From positions 124,001 through 188,000 of the forward strand of contig DUAT01000078.1 in NCBI GenBank assembly GCA_012960755.1: DNA of 64,000 bases, read 5' to 3'. Position 1 is the first letter of the stretch. Each line of letters starts with the position of its first letter. Below are positions 26,699 to 35,476 of this stretch, piece by piece. The notes under the pieces are model-generated. The model saw only the letters and a program-made list of their open reading frames with translations. It had not been told where the DNA came from and searched no databases. A program made the translations under genes and the position numbers. The stretch comes from Gammaproteobacteria bacterium (GTDB taxonomy: Bacteria > Pseudomonadota > Gammaproteobacteria > Pseudomonadales > Azotimanducaceae_A).

Positions 26699-28234
26699 TT
26701 AGATGGGATTCCCCCAACTGGAATCTTCAATTTCCCGGTTGGCGTTGAACTTAAACACGGTCGATGTTCCCCCCTCAACGACGGACTGTTCAGATACCAG
26801 AGTCAGTACCGCACGATCCCTGAATTCTGACAAGGTGTCCGAGCCTACGTTTACCATCGTCCCGCGTAACTTGTACAGCGTGGTACTCAGCACATCGGCG
26901 AGGGGGCCAACAAGCGGGACGTAGGCATCGACTCCTTCTTCGAATACGAGTTTTCTGGAATTCATCCCATCATCGTAACGTTGCCAGTTCTGGGCACGCA
27001 CGGTCCCTTCGCCCCAGTAGGGTTTATATATCTGCCCATTTATTGAAGTCTTCGGTGTGGGGCTCTCTTCCGTCATGGCAAAGTACCGACCCATCATGAC
27101 GAAGTCAGCCCCCATCGCGAGCGCAATTACAATCTGAGTATCATTCGCCAGGCCACCATCTGAGCACAAGGGGATATAACGGCCGGTTTCGGTATGGTAT
27201 TCGTCTCGACGTTTTGCGACTTCCAACAACGCAGACGCCTGACCTCTGCCAACCCCTTTTTGCTCGCGGGTAATGCAAATAGATCCACCGCCCATGCCGA
27301 CCTTGATAAAATCAACACCGCCTTCTTCCACCAGAAAATCGAATCCCTCTGCGGAGATGACATTGCCGCCTCCAATAACGACGTCCGGGCCAGAATTCTC
27401 GCGAATCCAGCGAATGCCTTCCAACTGGTATTCCGTAAAACCATCAGATGAGTCAAAACACAGGGCATCAGCACCGGCCTCAAGCAACACAGGAACGCGC
27501 TCCTGGTAATCATGGGTGTTAATACCAGCCCCGACACACAAACGCTTGGACTCATCCAGCATTTCCTGTGGATGTCGGCGGTGATCTTCATAGTCTTTTT
27601 TGAACACGAGAGCCGTCAGGCAATCATCCTTGTCCACAATCGGCAGACAGTCTTTTTTGTGTTTATGCAGCAACTGGTTGGCCTCTTTGAGGCTTATTCC
27701 CTCCCGCCCATGAATGACATCTTTGAAATAGGTCATATGCTCGCCAACACTTCGACCCAGGTCGTCCTCAAATTCCCAGAAATCCTGATCGGTAATGATT
27801 CCCAGCATTTGCCCGGTCGAAGTCCCATCCGAAGTTACCGGAACCGTCGAGTGGCCAGTGTGCGTCATCAGTTCGATGACCTCCGCCAGGGTTGTATCCG
27901 TTCTGGCATTCGAATCACTCTGTACAAATCCGGCTTTGTGATCCTTTACCTGGCGTATCATCTCCGCCTGTTTTTCAATGGGTTGAGAACAGAATATGAA
28001 TCCCAGACCACCTTGCCGGGCAAGGGCGATAGACAACTGAGAACCTGACACGGACTGCATGCAGGCCGAGACAACTGGCGCGTTGATTTTTAATCGGGGC
28101 AAGCTGTTTTGCTCGACAGCAGCTATAGGTGTTCCAAGATCAACCAGATCAGGGCTTTGGTTTTTTCGCGTGAGCCTTGGAATCAACAGGTATTCCGAGA
28201 AAGTTCGGGAAGTGTCTTCAAGTATGGTCGCCAT
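26699..28234 (-). CDS. IMP dehydrogenase-like protein with CBS domains
   Basis: A (beta/alpha)8 enzyme of the IMP dehydrogenase/GMP reductase family, 511 residues. Two CBS domains (about 112-225) are inserted after the N-terminal part, and catalytic C320 lies in GGGSICITREQKGVGRGQ. The usual bacterial GuaB loop reads GPGSICTTR, so this is a divergent class. The active-site flap region carries GMNSRKLVFEEGVDAYVPLVG. It probably oxidises IMP to XMP; GMP reductase is less likely because CBS domains are present. No guaA is adjacent. Confidence 0.8.
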   Translation of the reverse strand: MATILEDTSRTFSEYLLIPRLTRKNQSPDLVDLGTPIAAVEQNSLPRLKINAPVVSACMQSVSGSQLSIALARQGGLGFIFCSQPIEKQAEMIRQVKDHKAGFVQSDSNARTDTTLAEVIELMTHTGHSTVPVTSDGTSTGQMLGIITDQDFWEFEDDLGRSVGEHMTYFKDVIHGREGISLKEANQLLHKHKKDCLPIVDKDDCLTALVFKKDYEDHRRHPQEMLDESKRLCVGAGINTHDYQERVPVLLEAGADALCFDSSDGFTEYQLEGIRWIRENSGPDVVIGGGNVISAEGFDFLVEEGGVDFIKVGMGGGSICITREQKGVGRGQASALLEVAKRRDEYHTETGRYIPLCSDGGLANDTQIVIALAMGADFVMMGRYFAMTEESPTPKTSINGQIYKPYWGEGTVRAQNWQRYDDGMNSRKLVFEEGVDAYVPLVGPLADVLSTTLYKLRGTMVNVGSDTLSEFRDRAVLTLVSEQSVVEGGTSTVFKFNANREIEDSSWGNPI

Positions 28235-28411
28235 TGTTAACTCCAGTTATTGAAACAGTGCGTTTCGATTTTCTTTGCGATGTCGTTGCAGTAATTTTGC
28301 AAGGTATCCATGCAAGAGGGTCTGCAGGGATCATTGAACAGGCGAACAGGAAGCGCGGATCTGGAACACGGATCTGGAAAAGTGGGGAGTAAAACTGAGA
28401 TGGGGTCTGAT

Positions 28412-28454
28412 TTCGCCATGGCGAATTCTAGTTGAATCATGTAGCTGATTCAAC
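28412..28454. repeat. Two palindromes upstream of the ihfB-like gene
   Basis: A perfect 14-base palindrome TTCGCCATGGCGAA (28412-28425) is followed by a perfect nine-base inverted repeat GTTGAATCA / TGATTCAAC with a six-base centre (28431-28454). The second has the form of an operator for a dimeric regulator. The 382-base divergent gap also holds a direct repeat of CGGATCTGGAA near 28361-28379. Confidence 0.5.
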
Positions 28455-28547
28455 GCAGTTGTACAGTTTTATCGAGCTCATGCCCTGCTATTTCAAACTT
28501 ATCAAGGCATCTATTAATTAAACACATTAATTTTTGAAGTTAAACTA

Positions 28548-28575
28548 TTGATATTAGTAAATATTTTCGTATGAT
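28548..28575 (+). promoter_or_regulatory. Sigma-70 promoter of the ihfB-like gene
   Basis: TTGATA (28548-28553), a 16-base spacer, TATGAT (28570-28575), set in a very AT-rich stretch, 41 bases before the ATG. Both boxes match the consensus at five of six positions. Confidence 0.6.
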
Positions 28576-28616
28576 ATACAAATAGGTTCGCAGTTTGGCT
28601 AACGCCATTTGGAAAT

Positions 28617-28961
28617 ATGAACAAGTCTGAACTCATCAAGCGTATGTCCGATAGACTGGATCAGCTCACCAGTCGAGACGTCGATCTCGCGGTCCATACG
28701 ATTATCGAAATCATGTCCAACAGCCTGGCGTCAGGCGACAGGATAGAAATCCGTGGATTCGGAACCTTTTCTAACCACTACCGGAAACCACGAAGTGTAA
28801 GGAACCCAAAGACAGGTGAAGTGGGTATCCACAAGGCGGGTAAATTTGTCCCACACTTTAAACCAGGAAAAGAGCTCAAACGGCGAGTCGATGAATCACG
28901 AGGCCTCGATGAACCTAACCCCCCAGAGACACTGACGGATTTGCCTTTTACTTCGTCCTAG
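28617..28961 (+). CDS. ihfB: Integration host factor beta-like protein
   Basis: A DNA-bending HU/IHF-fold protein of 114 residues. The first 95 match Ihf[35 protein letters not shown], the arm proline in RNPKTGEV, then [17 protein letters not shown]. About 19 extra residues ([18 protein letters not shown] region) extend past the normal C-terminus. The usual rpsA neighbour is missing, so it may be the main ihfB moved away or a second copy. The IHF rather than HU identity rests on the GFGTFS and HFKPGKEL segments. Confidence 0.85.
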   Translation: MNKSELIKRMSDRLDQLTSRDVDLAVHTIIEIMSNSLASGDRIEIRGFGTFSNHYRKPRSVRNPKTGEVGIHKAGKFVPHFKPGKELKRRVDESRGLDEPNPPETLTDLPFTSS

Positions 28962-29036
28962 TCGTATTTCCTCGTGGCCGCTGTTTCATCTTTGCTGAAC
29001 AACCTGTAACGATCATCGATTGACCGTAATCAGTTG

Positions 29037-29690
29037 TCAGGATCCCGCTTTTGCTTTTCGTTCTTGCTCAATCAAATAGGTTGCGATCCTGAGCATATCG
29101 GCGTTACTCCCTGCCATACCACTTTCAATCCGGTACTTGCCATTAACAATCAGCGCAGGCACGCCGCCAGATCGATAAGCTTTCCCTTTTGAGTCAGCCT
29201 GTTGCAAGCTCGCCCGTACACCGAACGAGCTATATGTCTTGGCAAAATCTTCCGGTTCAATGCCAAAGTCTGCAAAAAAACCTGCCATCAATTGTGGTGT
29301 ATTAAGTCTTCGCTGCTCTTTGTGCATTGCATTGAATATCTGCGTATGGACCCTGTCGAGGACCTTTAACGCGACCGCCGTGTAATACGTCTGCGCATAA
29401 ACCTGGTAATCCTTATTCCAAACTGCCGGTGTACGCGTAAAGATTACGTCGTCTTCCAGAGCCTGTGTCCAGGCACTGATCATCGGTTCGAATTGAAAAC
29501 AATGTGGGCATCCATAAGAAAAGTACTCTGCGACTTCGATCTTATCCGGATTACGAGTCCTAATTGGAATTTGCAACTCAACGTAGTGGGTCCCTTCCTC
29601 GTACAGCATCGTTTCTGCTGAGGCGCCCAGTGGAACCAAACAACTCGTCAGTAAAATTACGGCTACTGAAACCATCGACCTTAATCTCAT
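29037..29690 (-). CDS. dsbA: Thiol:disulfide interchange protein DsbA
   Basis: Periplasmic oxidase that puts disulfides into secreted proteins. It has 217 residues: a signal peptide to about A25, thioredoxin fold with inserted helical domain, active site CPHC (C61, C64) and cis-proline P178 in GGVPALIV. Partner DsbB is not in the window. It may support the many CxxCH cytochromes here indirectly, by acting on their apoproteins. It is read towards the ihfB-like gene and lies downstream of the cytochrome c4 gene in the same direction, as in Pseudomonas. Confidence 0.95.
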   Translation of the reverse strand: MRLRSMVSVAVILLTSCLVPLGASAETMLYEEGTHYVELQIPIRTRNPDKIEVAEYFSYGCPHCFQFEPMISAWTQALEDDVIFTRTPAVWNKDYQVYAQTYYTAVALKVLDRVHTQIFNAMHKEQRRLNTPQLMAGFFADFGIEPEDFAKTYSSFGVRASLQQADSKGKAYRSGGVPALIVNGKYRIESGMAGSNADMLRIATYLIEQERKAKAGS

Positions 29691-29773
29691 AATTACCCTT
29701 ACAGTTTCCCGGTACTAGTTATTTGTGCTGTTCTTCATTTAGTTTGCCAATTTACCCACGTCAGGGCGCTAAA

Positions 29774-29802
29774 GGCAAAAAAAGGGCGTCAAACCGCCCT
29801 TT
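29774..29802 (-). terminator. Intrinsic terminator after cytochrome c4
   Basis: On the minus strand AAAGGGCG, six-base loop GTTTGA, CGCCCTTT, extended to a run of seven T. It separates cytochrome c4 from dsbA. Confidence 0.82.
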
Positions 29803-29823
29803 CTGCCGATCAAGTCTTCATTA

Positions 29824-30426
29824 TTATTTTAATCCGTAGATGTAGCTCGCCACGGCAGCAATCTCATCATCTGAGAGATCCATCGCGGTAACTCGCATCA
29901 TTTTTGCATCACCGTCGTTGTGCCGGTCACCCTGGCGAAAAGCCCTGAGTTGTGCCTCTGTATACTCCGGCCATTGCCCCGCAAGCGAAGGGAATCCTGC
30001 CAGGTTATTGCCTTCACCAGATGGCAGGTGACAGGCTGTACAGGCGGCTATCTCTTTACGTTTGACCCCGGCCCGATACACCGCTTCGCCAAGCTCCACC
30101 AGGTCAGGGTTGGCTGCGCCCACTTTTGCTTTTTGACCAGCATAATACGCAGCAAGGTCTTCAAGATCCGTATCCGACATGGCATCTAACTGGCCTAGCA
30201 TCAGGGGTGCATCCCGTTCGCCGCTCTTCATATCTCTTAATTGTTTCAGTAAATACTTGGAATGTTGGCCTGCAATATTTGGAAAAGCGCCTGCCAGGCT
30301 ATTGCCGTCCTCGCCATGACAGGTGGCACATAATCGAGTCAGGCCTTTACCTCGGCCAGCGTCACCGGCTGCGAAGACCATAAAGGAGGATAACAAGAAT
30401 ACGATGGTGATAATGAATCTATACAT
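29824..30426 (-). CDS. Cytochrome c4, diheme
   Basis: A 200-residue periplasmic or membrane-attached diheme electron carrier made of two similar cytochrome c halves. The signal peptide ends at about residue 20 (FAAG). The first heme site is CATCH (33-37), the second CTACH (129-133), each followed by a conserved methionine region (MLGQLDAMSD, and MMRVTAMDLSDDE). It probably donates electrons to a terminal oxidase, possibly the aa3 enzyme encoded later. The position beside dsbA and engB matches Pseudomonas. Confidence 0.93.
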   Translation of the reverse strand: MYRFIITIVFLLSSFMVFAAGDAGRGKGLTRLCATCHGEDGNSLAGAFPNIAGQHSKYLLKQLRDMKSGERDAPLMLGQLDAMSDTDLEDLAAYYAGQKAKVGAANPDLVELGEAVYRAGVKRKEIAACTACHLPSGEGNNLAGFPSLAGQWPEYTEAQLRAFRQGDRHNDGDAKMMRVTAMDLSDDEIAAVASYIYGLK

Positions 30427-30497
30427 GCGGTTCCTTATTAATGCATTGGCATGCAGTGCTAAAATAATCGGCGCATTATATACTTTTAGAACTCGCT

Positions 30498-31100
30498 ATG
30501 GCTAACACCCGTCCAACACTTTCTTTCGAGCAAGCTGCCTTCCTCAAGAGTGCTGCCAAATTGTCCCAATGTCCCCTTGATGTTGGCGGTGAAGTCGCAT
30601 TCTGCGGCCGCTCCAATGCCGGAAAATCCAGTGCTATCAATTGCCTGACCACGCAGCGAAAGCTTGCTCGAACCAGTAAGACACCGGGCCGAACCCAACT
30701 GATTAATTTCTTTGCGCTGACGGATTCGACAAGACTGGTAGATTTACCAGGGTACGGCTACGCAAAAGTACCCGAGGCAGTGAAAAGGGACTGGCACAGA
30801 AATATCGATGATTACCTGCAAAACCGCCACTCACTCAAAGGTCTGATACTGGTCACGGATATTCGACATCCATTGAAGGAATTCGACGAGATGATGCTCG
30901 ACTGGTCTTCACGCTCCAGGGTACCCATCCACATCCTCTTGACCAAGGCAGACAAGCTTAAACGAGGAGCCCGACAATCAACCTTTTTTAACGTAAAGCA
31001 GAAGGTAAGCGATGCGGTGACTCTGCAAGTATTTTCTTCAACCACCGGTATTGGCAAAGACATTCTGGTGCAACGGCTTTCGCAATGGTTGGATGAATGA
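30498..31100 (+). CDS. engB: Ribosome biogenesis GTPase EngB (YsxC/YihA)
   Basis: An essential small GTPase that helps large-subunit assembly. It has 200 residues with G1 GRSNAGKSS (37-45), G2 threonine in TSKTPGRTQ, G3 DLPGYG (82-87) and G4 TKAD (149-152). It is divergent from cytochrome c4, with the AT-rich gap between, and convergent with polA. In many gammaproteobacteria this engB-polA gap carries a small RNA. Confidence 0.95.
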   Translation: MANTRPTLSFEQAAFLKSAAKLSQCPLDVGGEVAFCGRSNAGKSSAINCLTTQRKLARTSKTPGRTQLINFFALTDSTRLVDLPGYGYAKVPEAVKRDWHRNIDDYLQNRHSLKGLILVTDIRHPLKEFDEMMLDWSSRSRVPIHILLTKADKLKRGARQSTFFNVKQKVSDAVTLQVFSSTTGIGKDILVQRLSQWLDE

Positions 31101-31132
31101 CGAGAACCAACTTTTGCCAGCAACGAGCGCGC

Positions 31133-31175
31133 AAAAAAAACCCCGGTCACGCATTGGGGAGGAATGTGACCAGGG
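31133..31175 (-). terminator. Strong intrinsic terminator downstream of polA
   Basis: On the minus strand CCCTGGTCAC, a 15-base loop ATTCCTCCCCAATGC, then GTGACCGGGG and eight T. The ten-base stem has one G-T pair; ATT/AAT in the loop can extend it, leaving CCTCCCC exposed. Confidence 0.85.
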
Positions 31176-31240
31176 CCAGGTTCTTCGGCTTCTTTGGGGG
31201 ATAAATTCACCGAAATTACACTGTCGAAATTTAGCTTCTA
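31133..31240 (-). ncRNA. Possible small RNA in the engB-polA gap
   Basis: The 229-base convergent gap between engB and polA is where Escherichia coli has Spot 42 and Pseudomonas has ErsA. Here the minus strand ends in a strong intrinsic terminator whose apical loop is CCTCCCC, an anti-Shine-Dalgarno motif, and more C-rich single-stranded runs lie upstream (ATCCCCCAAAG, TTTCCCCCTAAAT). The 5' end is a guess: a weak promoter TTTACC/TATGTA precedes about 31240. No sequence match to a known RNA can be claimed, and it may simply be the polA 3' tail. Confidence 0.3.
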
Positions 31241-31329
31241 CATATGTGACTGCGCGACCCGGGTAAAGTTCCATGTTTTGAAATATTTAGGGGGAAATTC
31301 TTTCAAACACAGGCCAAAGGCTAAAAAGG

Positions 31330-34020
31330 CTAATGTGCCGCATCCCAGTCACTGCCAACACCACATTCAACCGTCAACGGGATCAACAGGTCAGCTGCCT
31401 CGCACATGATTCCTGAGACTTCGACAACAACATTGTCCACCGCCGCATGTGTTGCTTCCAGTACCAGTTCATCATGGACTTGCATGATCATGCGCGCTTC
31501 GATCTGTTCACTTTCTAACCACTCATCGACTCGAATCATTGCCAGTTTGATAATGTCTGCGGCACTGCCCTGCATTGGTGCATTAATTGCCGTCCTTTCC
31601 GCTGCTTGCCGACGCTGAAAATTACTGGCATTAATCTCCGGCAGATAAAGTCTTCGACCAAAGATCGTCTCTACAAAACCCTGTTCAGCCGCCAGTTTTC
31701 GCGTTTCGTCCATATACCGCCTAACGCCTGGATAACGCTCAAAGTACAAATCAATGTACTCCTGGGCATCTTTTCGTCCGATATTCAGTTGGCGTGACAA
31801 ACCAAAAGCAGACATGCCGTATATCAAGCCAAAGTTAATCGCTTTTGCGCTCCGGCGCTGAGAGTCCTTAACGGCTGCTTTGTCGACGCCAAACACTTCT
31901 GATGCAGTCGCTTTGTGAATATCCTCACCGGCCCTGAATGCCGTCACTAGACCCTCGTCTTCTGACAGGTGCGCCATGATCCGAAGTTCAATCTGTGAGT
32001 AGTCCACAGCAACGAGCTGGCAGCCTTCCGGGGCAATGAATGCTTTCCTGACCCGGCGGCCTTCTTCGGTTCGAATTGGGATATTCTGCAGGTTAGGGTT
32101 CTGGCTGGAGAGGCGCCCGGTTGCGGCGACAGCCTGGTGGTACGAAGTATGAACCCGATGGGTTGAGGCGTGGACCTGCAGCGGTAGCTGGTCCGTGTAG
32201 GTCGACTTCAGCTTACTCAGGCCGCGATACTCCATAATTACCTTTGGTAAGGGGTAGTCCAGGGCTAATTCCTGCAACACTGGTTCGGCTGTTGATGGCT
32301 GGCCCTTTGGCGTCTTTTTAATGATTGGCAGGTTCAACTTATCAAAGAAAATAGTCTGCAGCTGTTTTGGAGAGCCGAGATTAAATTCTTCGCCTGCGAG
32401 GGAATAGGCATCTTCTGCAAGCTCGGACATGCGTTGTTTCAGTTCTGCGCTTTGCTGCTGCAGCAGACTGGAATCCAGCAGCACACCCGTTCGTTCAATC
32501 TTGGCGAGCACGGGCATGGAAGGCAATTCAATATCTTCGAAGACACTTTTCAGAGTAGGTTCTGCTTCAAGTTTCGCCCACAGGACTTCATGGAGGCGAA
32601 GCGTAATATCAGCATCCTCGGCGGCGTACTCGCCAGCAATCGCCAGTTCGATCTGGTCAAAAGTCTTCTGCTTTGCTCCCTTTCCGGCTATGTCCTCGAA
32701 ATGGATTGTGCTCTGGCCAAGGTATTTCAACGCCAGATCATCCATGTTGTGGCGCGACGCGATAGAATTAAGAACATAAGACTCAAGCATGGTATCGAAC
32801 CCGATACCGTTAATTACGACGCCGTATCGAGACATGATGTGCATGTCATATTTCAGGTTCTGGCCAATTTTCTTAATACGGGAGTCTTCCAGAATGGGTT
32901 TTAACTGGCTCACCAGGTCAGCACGATCAAGCTGCCTGGGCGCACCTTCGTAAGTATGGGCGACAGGTACGTAAGCTGCGTGACCAACCGTAACGGCAAA
33001 GGAGACACCGACCAGTTCAGCCTCCATGTAATCAAGGCTGGTGGTTTCGGTGTCAAACGCAAACTGATCGGAGCGGCGCAAGAGGTCCAGCCAATAGTCC
33101 AGGCGTTCCTGGGTCAGGACAACTTCATAGTTGGTTGATTTTTCTTCGGTTTCTGCAGAACTGTCGGCGCTGCCGAGCTCATCTATCCATTGCCTGAACT
33201 CGTATTCGGTATAAAGTTCTCGCAACCTCTCTTCATCCGGCCTGGTTATTACCAGCTCAGAGATCTCACATGCCAGTTCAACGTCGAGTTTTATCGTTGC
33301 AAGTTGATACGATAAGGGTAAAAACTCGATACTTTCCCGTAAATATTCGCCGACCTTACCCTTAACCGAGTCGGCGTTATCTATAACACCCTGCAATGTT
33401 TCATGCGCTGCTAACCATTTGACGGCCGTTTTCGGACCGCACTTTGGAACACCGGGTATATTGTCCGACGTGTCGCCCACAAGCGCGAGGTAGTCGATTA
33501 TCTGGTCCGGTCTGACGCCAAACTTTTCCACCACACCAGCATTGTCCATCAGGGTATCCGTCATGGTGTTGATCAACGTGACATTTGCATTGACCAGCTG
33601 CGCCATGTCCTTGTCACCGGTGGACACCAGGACAGGCTGCTTTTTCTCTGTGGCAAGTCTCGCCAGGGTTCCAATCACATCATCTGCTTCTACGCCCTCG
33701 ACAATAACAAGTGGCAGTCCCATCTTCTCTATTATTTCCTGTATGGGTGCGATCTGTTCCCTCAGATCGTCCGGCATCCTGGCCCGGTTAGCCTTGTATT
33801 CCGGGTAAAGATCATTTCTGAAAGTCTTTCCCTTGGCATCGAACACCACGGCAATATTGCTGTCGTGATTGTCCTTCATCAGCTTCTTGATCATGCTGAT
33901 CACACCCTTGATTGCACCGGTATGGGCACCCTTGGTGCTCATCAGCTTTGGTAGTGCATGAAAGGCACGAAACAGGTAGGATGAACCGTCTATAAGTACC
34001 AGTGGTTTCAGGTCGTTCAT
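31330..34020 (-). CDS. polA: DNA polymerase I
   Basis: Repair and Okazaki-fragment polymerase of 896 residues with all three domains. The 5' nuclease domain (about 1-290) has LVDGSSYLFRA-like start VLIDGSSYLFRAFHALP. The 3'-5' exonuclease (about 310-500) keeps its acidic residues in FDTETTSL, NLKYDMHI and YAAEDADITLR. The polymerase (about 500-896) has motif A VAVDYSQIELR, motif B RSAKAINFGLIYGM and motif C MQVHDELVLE. Proofreading is therefore likely intact. Its neighbours are engB downstream and DUF2782 divergent. Confidence 0.98.
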   Translation of the reverse strand: MNDLKPLVLIDGSSYLFRAFHALPKLMSTKGAHTGAIKGVISMIKKLMKDNHDSNIAVVFDAKGKTFRNDLYPEYKANRARMPDDLREQIAPIQEIIEKMGLPLVIVEGVEADDVIGTLARLATEKKQPVLVSTGDKDMAQLVNANVTLINTMTDTLMDNAGVVEKFGVRPDQIIDYLALVGDTSDNIPGVPKCGPKTAVKWLAAHETLQGVIDNADSVKGKVGEYLRESIEFLPLSYQLATIKLDVELACEISELVITRPDEERLRELYTEYEFRQWIDELGSADSSAETEEKSTNYEVVLTQERLDYWLDLLRRSDQFAFDTETTSLDYMEAELVGVSFAVTVGHAAYVPVAHTYEGAPRQLDRADLVSQLKPILEDSRIKKIGQNLKYDMHIMSRYGVVINGIGFDTMLESYVLNSIASRHNMDDLALKYLGQSTIHFEDIAGKGAKQKTFDQIELAIAGEYAAEDADITLRLHEVLWAKLEAEPTLKSVFEDIELPSMPVLAKIERTGVLLDSSLLQQQSAELKQRMSELAEDAYSLAGEEFNLGSPKQLQTIFFDKLNLPIIKKTPKGQPSTAEPVLQELALDYPLPKVIMEYRGLSKLKSTYTDQLPLQVHASTHRVHTSYHQAVAATGRLSSQNPNLQNIPIRTEEGRRVRKAFIAPEGCQLVAVDYSQIELRIMAHLSEDEGLVTAFRAGEDIHKATASEVFGVDKAAVKDSQRRSAKAINFGLIYGMSAFGLSRQLNIGRKDAQEYIDLYFERYPGVRRYMDETRKLAAEQGFVETIFGRRLYLPEINASNFQRRQAAERTAINAPMQGSAADIIKLAMIRVDEWLESEQIEARMIMQVHDELVLEATHAAVDNVVVEVSGIMCEAADLLIPLTVECGVGSDWDAAH

Positions 34021-34072
34021 TGGTAGCTCACTTCTTCAAATTTTGTCGTTCCGACTTGAGGCAAGAATATTT

Positions 34073-34095
34073 CCAGGAGGCTGACCGAGAACAGA
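34073..34095. repeat. Second dispersed repeat family, copy b
   Basis: CCAGGAGGCTGACCGAGAAC begins here; near copy of 21506-21528. It lies in the 84-base divergent gap between polA and the DUF2782 gene and would affect both promoters. Confidence 0.4.
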
Positions 34096-34104
34096 AACGA
34101 TACT

Positions 34105-34416
34105 GTGAACCGGACTGCTTTTTCAATGATTCGAGTAATAATTTTTCTTGTCGGTGTCCTATCGGTGCTGCCTGCTTCGGCAAGCGAAATTTATATTCCC
34201 TCCCGGGAAGAAATTGCCGAAGGCGATGTCGAGATCGTTGCTGGTGAAGATCAGATCGTTTATGAATATCGGGTCGGTGGACGATTGATGATGATCAAGG
34301 TTGTTCCAAAAGTCGGCATCTCATACTACATGGTTCCGGCGGATGGTTCTGCACACTACAAAGGTCTGGAGCTAAAGCAAAAACTCTACCCCCAGTTTGT
34401 TATAATCGAGTGGTAA
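34105..34416 (+). CDS. DUF2782 family periplasmic protein
   Basis: A small exported protein of unknown function, 103 residues from GTG at 34105, or 96 from ATG at 34126; neither has a clear ribosome site. A hydrophobic signal segment (IRVIIFLVGVLSVLPASAS) is followed by the family core: VYEYRVGGRLMMIKVVPK and GISYYMVPADG. It usually lies between polA and thrB, as here. Confidence 0.8.
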   Translation: MNRTAFSMIRVIIFLVGVLSVLPASASEIYIPSREEIAEGDVEIVAGEDQIVYEYRVGGRLMMIKVVPKVGISYYMVPADGSAHYKGLELKQKLYPQFVIIEW

Positions 34417-34422
34417 CAGCAG

Positions 34423-34448
34423 TACCAGTGTAGGACACTATACTGGTA
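34423..34448 (+). repeat. Hairpin between DUF2782 and thrB
   Basis: TACCAGT (34423-34429) and ACTGGTA (34442-34448) form a seven-base stem; inner GTG/CAC may pair too. No T run follows, so it is not a clear terminator. A TATAAT at 34401-34406, inside the end of the DUF2782 gene, could serve thrB but lacks a good -35. Confidence 0.35.
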
Positions 34449-34481
34449 GTCCTTTAAGGTGAACCAGCACCCAACTATTCT

Positions 34482-35414
34482 ATGGCAGTCTTTACCACTT
34501 TCAAATCGGAATCCCTGGCTCGGCATCTGATAATGTACGATCAGGGTGAGCTCGGCCAGTTTAAGCCCATCGACAGCGGCATTGAGAACTCCAATTATTT
34601 TGTCTCACTAATAAATGAACAGGGCGGTCAGTCTGAATTCGTCCTGACGATCACAGAGAATATCTCATTTGATGAAATGCCTTTTTTTAATAGTCTAATG
34701 TCACATCTATTTCACTACGGTTTACCGGTACCCAATCCGCAGTCAACCCTGGATGGAATGACCGGCACCAGTTTCTGCGGCAAACCGACTGTTTTGGTTC
34801 CAAAATTGCCGGGTGATCATCCGGTTACTCTTACCACCGAGCAGTGCCACACCATCGGCATCAAGCTTGCCGAACTTCACGAGGCTGCTCAGGGTGTCCG
34901 GTACCACCGTTCGAACCCCTATTCATCCCAATGGGTAAACAGCAGCCTGGATGATGTGCAAGATCGGTTAACCGACAAAGATCGGTCTTTGTTGCAGCAG
35001 ATCGCAACGCAGTATGCCGAGCTCGAATCAGCCGAACAGAAAGATCTACCCAGGGGTATTATTCATGGTGATTTGTTTAGAGATAATGCGTTGTTCGTTG
35101 GAGAGAAACTGACCGGTATCATCGACTTCTACCATGCCTGTGAGGATTTTCTTGTCCAGGATATCGCCATTACCATCAACGACTGGTGCACCTCGCCTGA
35201 AGGTGACTTCGATGCGGAACGACAGGATGCCTTGTTGAAAGGGTATCATCGTGTGCGGGAACTGACGAAGAAAGAAAAGGAGCAACTGCCTGGCTTCCAG
35301 CAGTTCGCTGCACTCAGATTCATACTAACAAGGCTACTCAGCGGCGGTGATAACGATCCCCTGAAAGACCCGGAAGAAATTTTACGCATAGCACGGCAGC
35401 TATATAAGCAATGA
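34482..35414 (+). CDS. thrB: Homoserine kinase, aminoglycoside-phosphotransferase-like type (ThrB2)
   Basis: Phosphorylates homoserine for threonine synthesis. This is the APH/choline-kinase-fold type found in Pseudomonas, not the GHMP-kinase ThrB of Escherichia coli. It has 310 residues: ENSNYFV near the start (about 34-40), catalytic HGDLFRDNALF, and metal-binding IIDFYHAC. It sits after DUF2782, as in Pseudomonas; thrC, which uses its product, is at 21.6 kb. Confidence 0.93.
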   Translation: MAVFTTFKSESLARHLIMYDQGELGQFKPIDSGIENSNYFVSLINEQGGQSEFVLTITENISFDEMPFFNSLMSHLFHYGLPVPNPQSTLDGMTGTSFCGKPTVLVPKLPGDHPVTLTTEQCHTIGIKLAELHEAAQGVRYHRSNPYSSQWVNSSLDDVQDRLTDKDRSLLQQIATQYAELESAEQKDLPRGIIHGDLFRDNALFVGEKLTGIIDFYHACEDFLVQDIAITINDWCTSPEGDFDAERQDALLKGYHRVRELTKKEKEQLPGFQQFAALRFILTRLLSGGDNDPLKDPEEILRIARQLYKQ

Positions 35415-35476
35415 CAATAAATACCAAGCTTGTATAGGCGTTGGCAAAGATGATGCAGATTAATGTCAGATCAAGG

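Noticed and set aside
31101..31329. Direct homologue of Spot 42
   Set aside because: The locus agrees, but no sequence similarity to Spot 42 could be recognised by eye; only a tentative RNA is reported.
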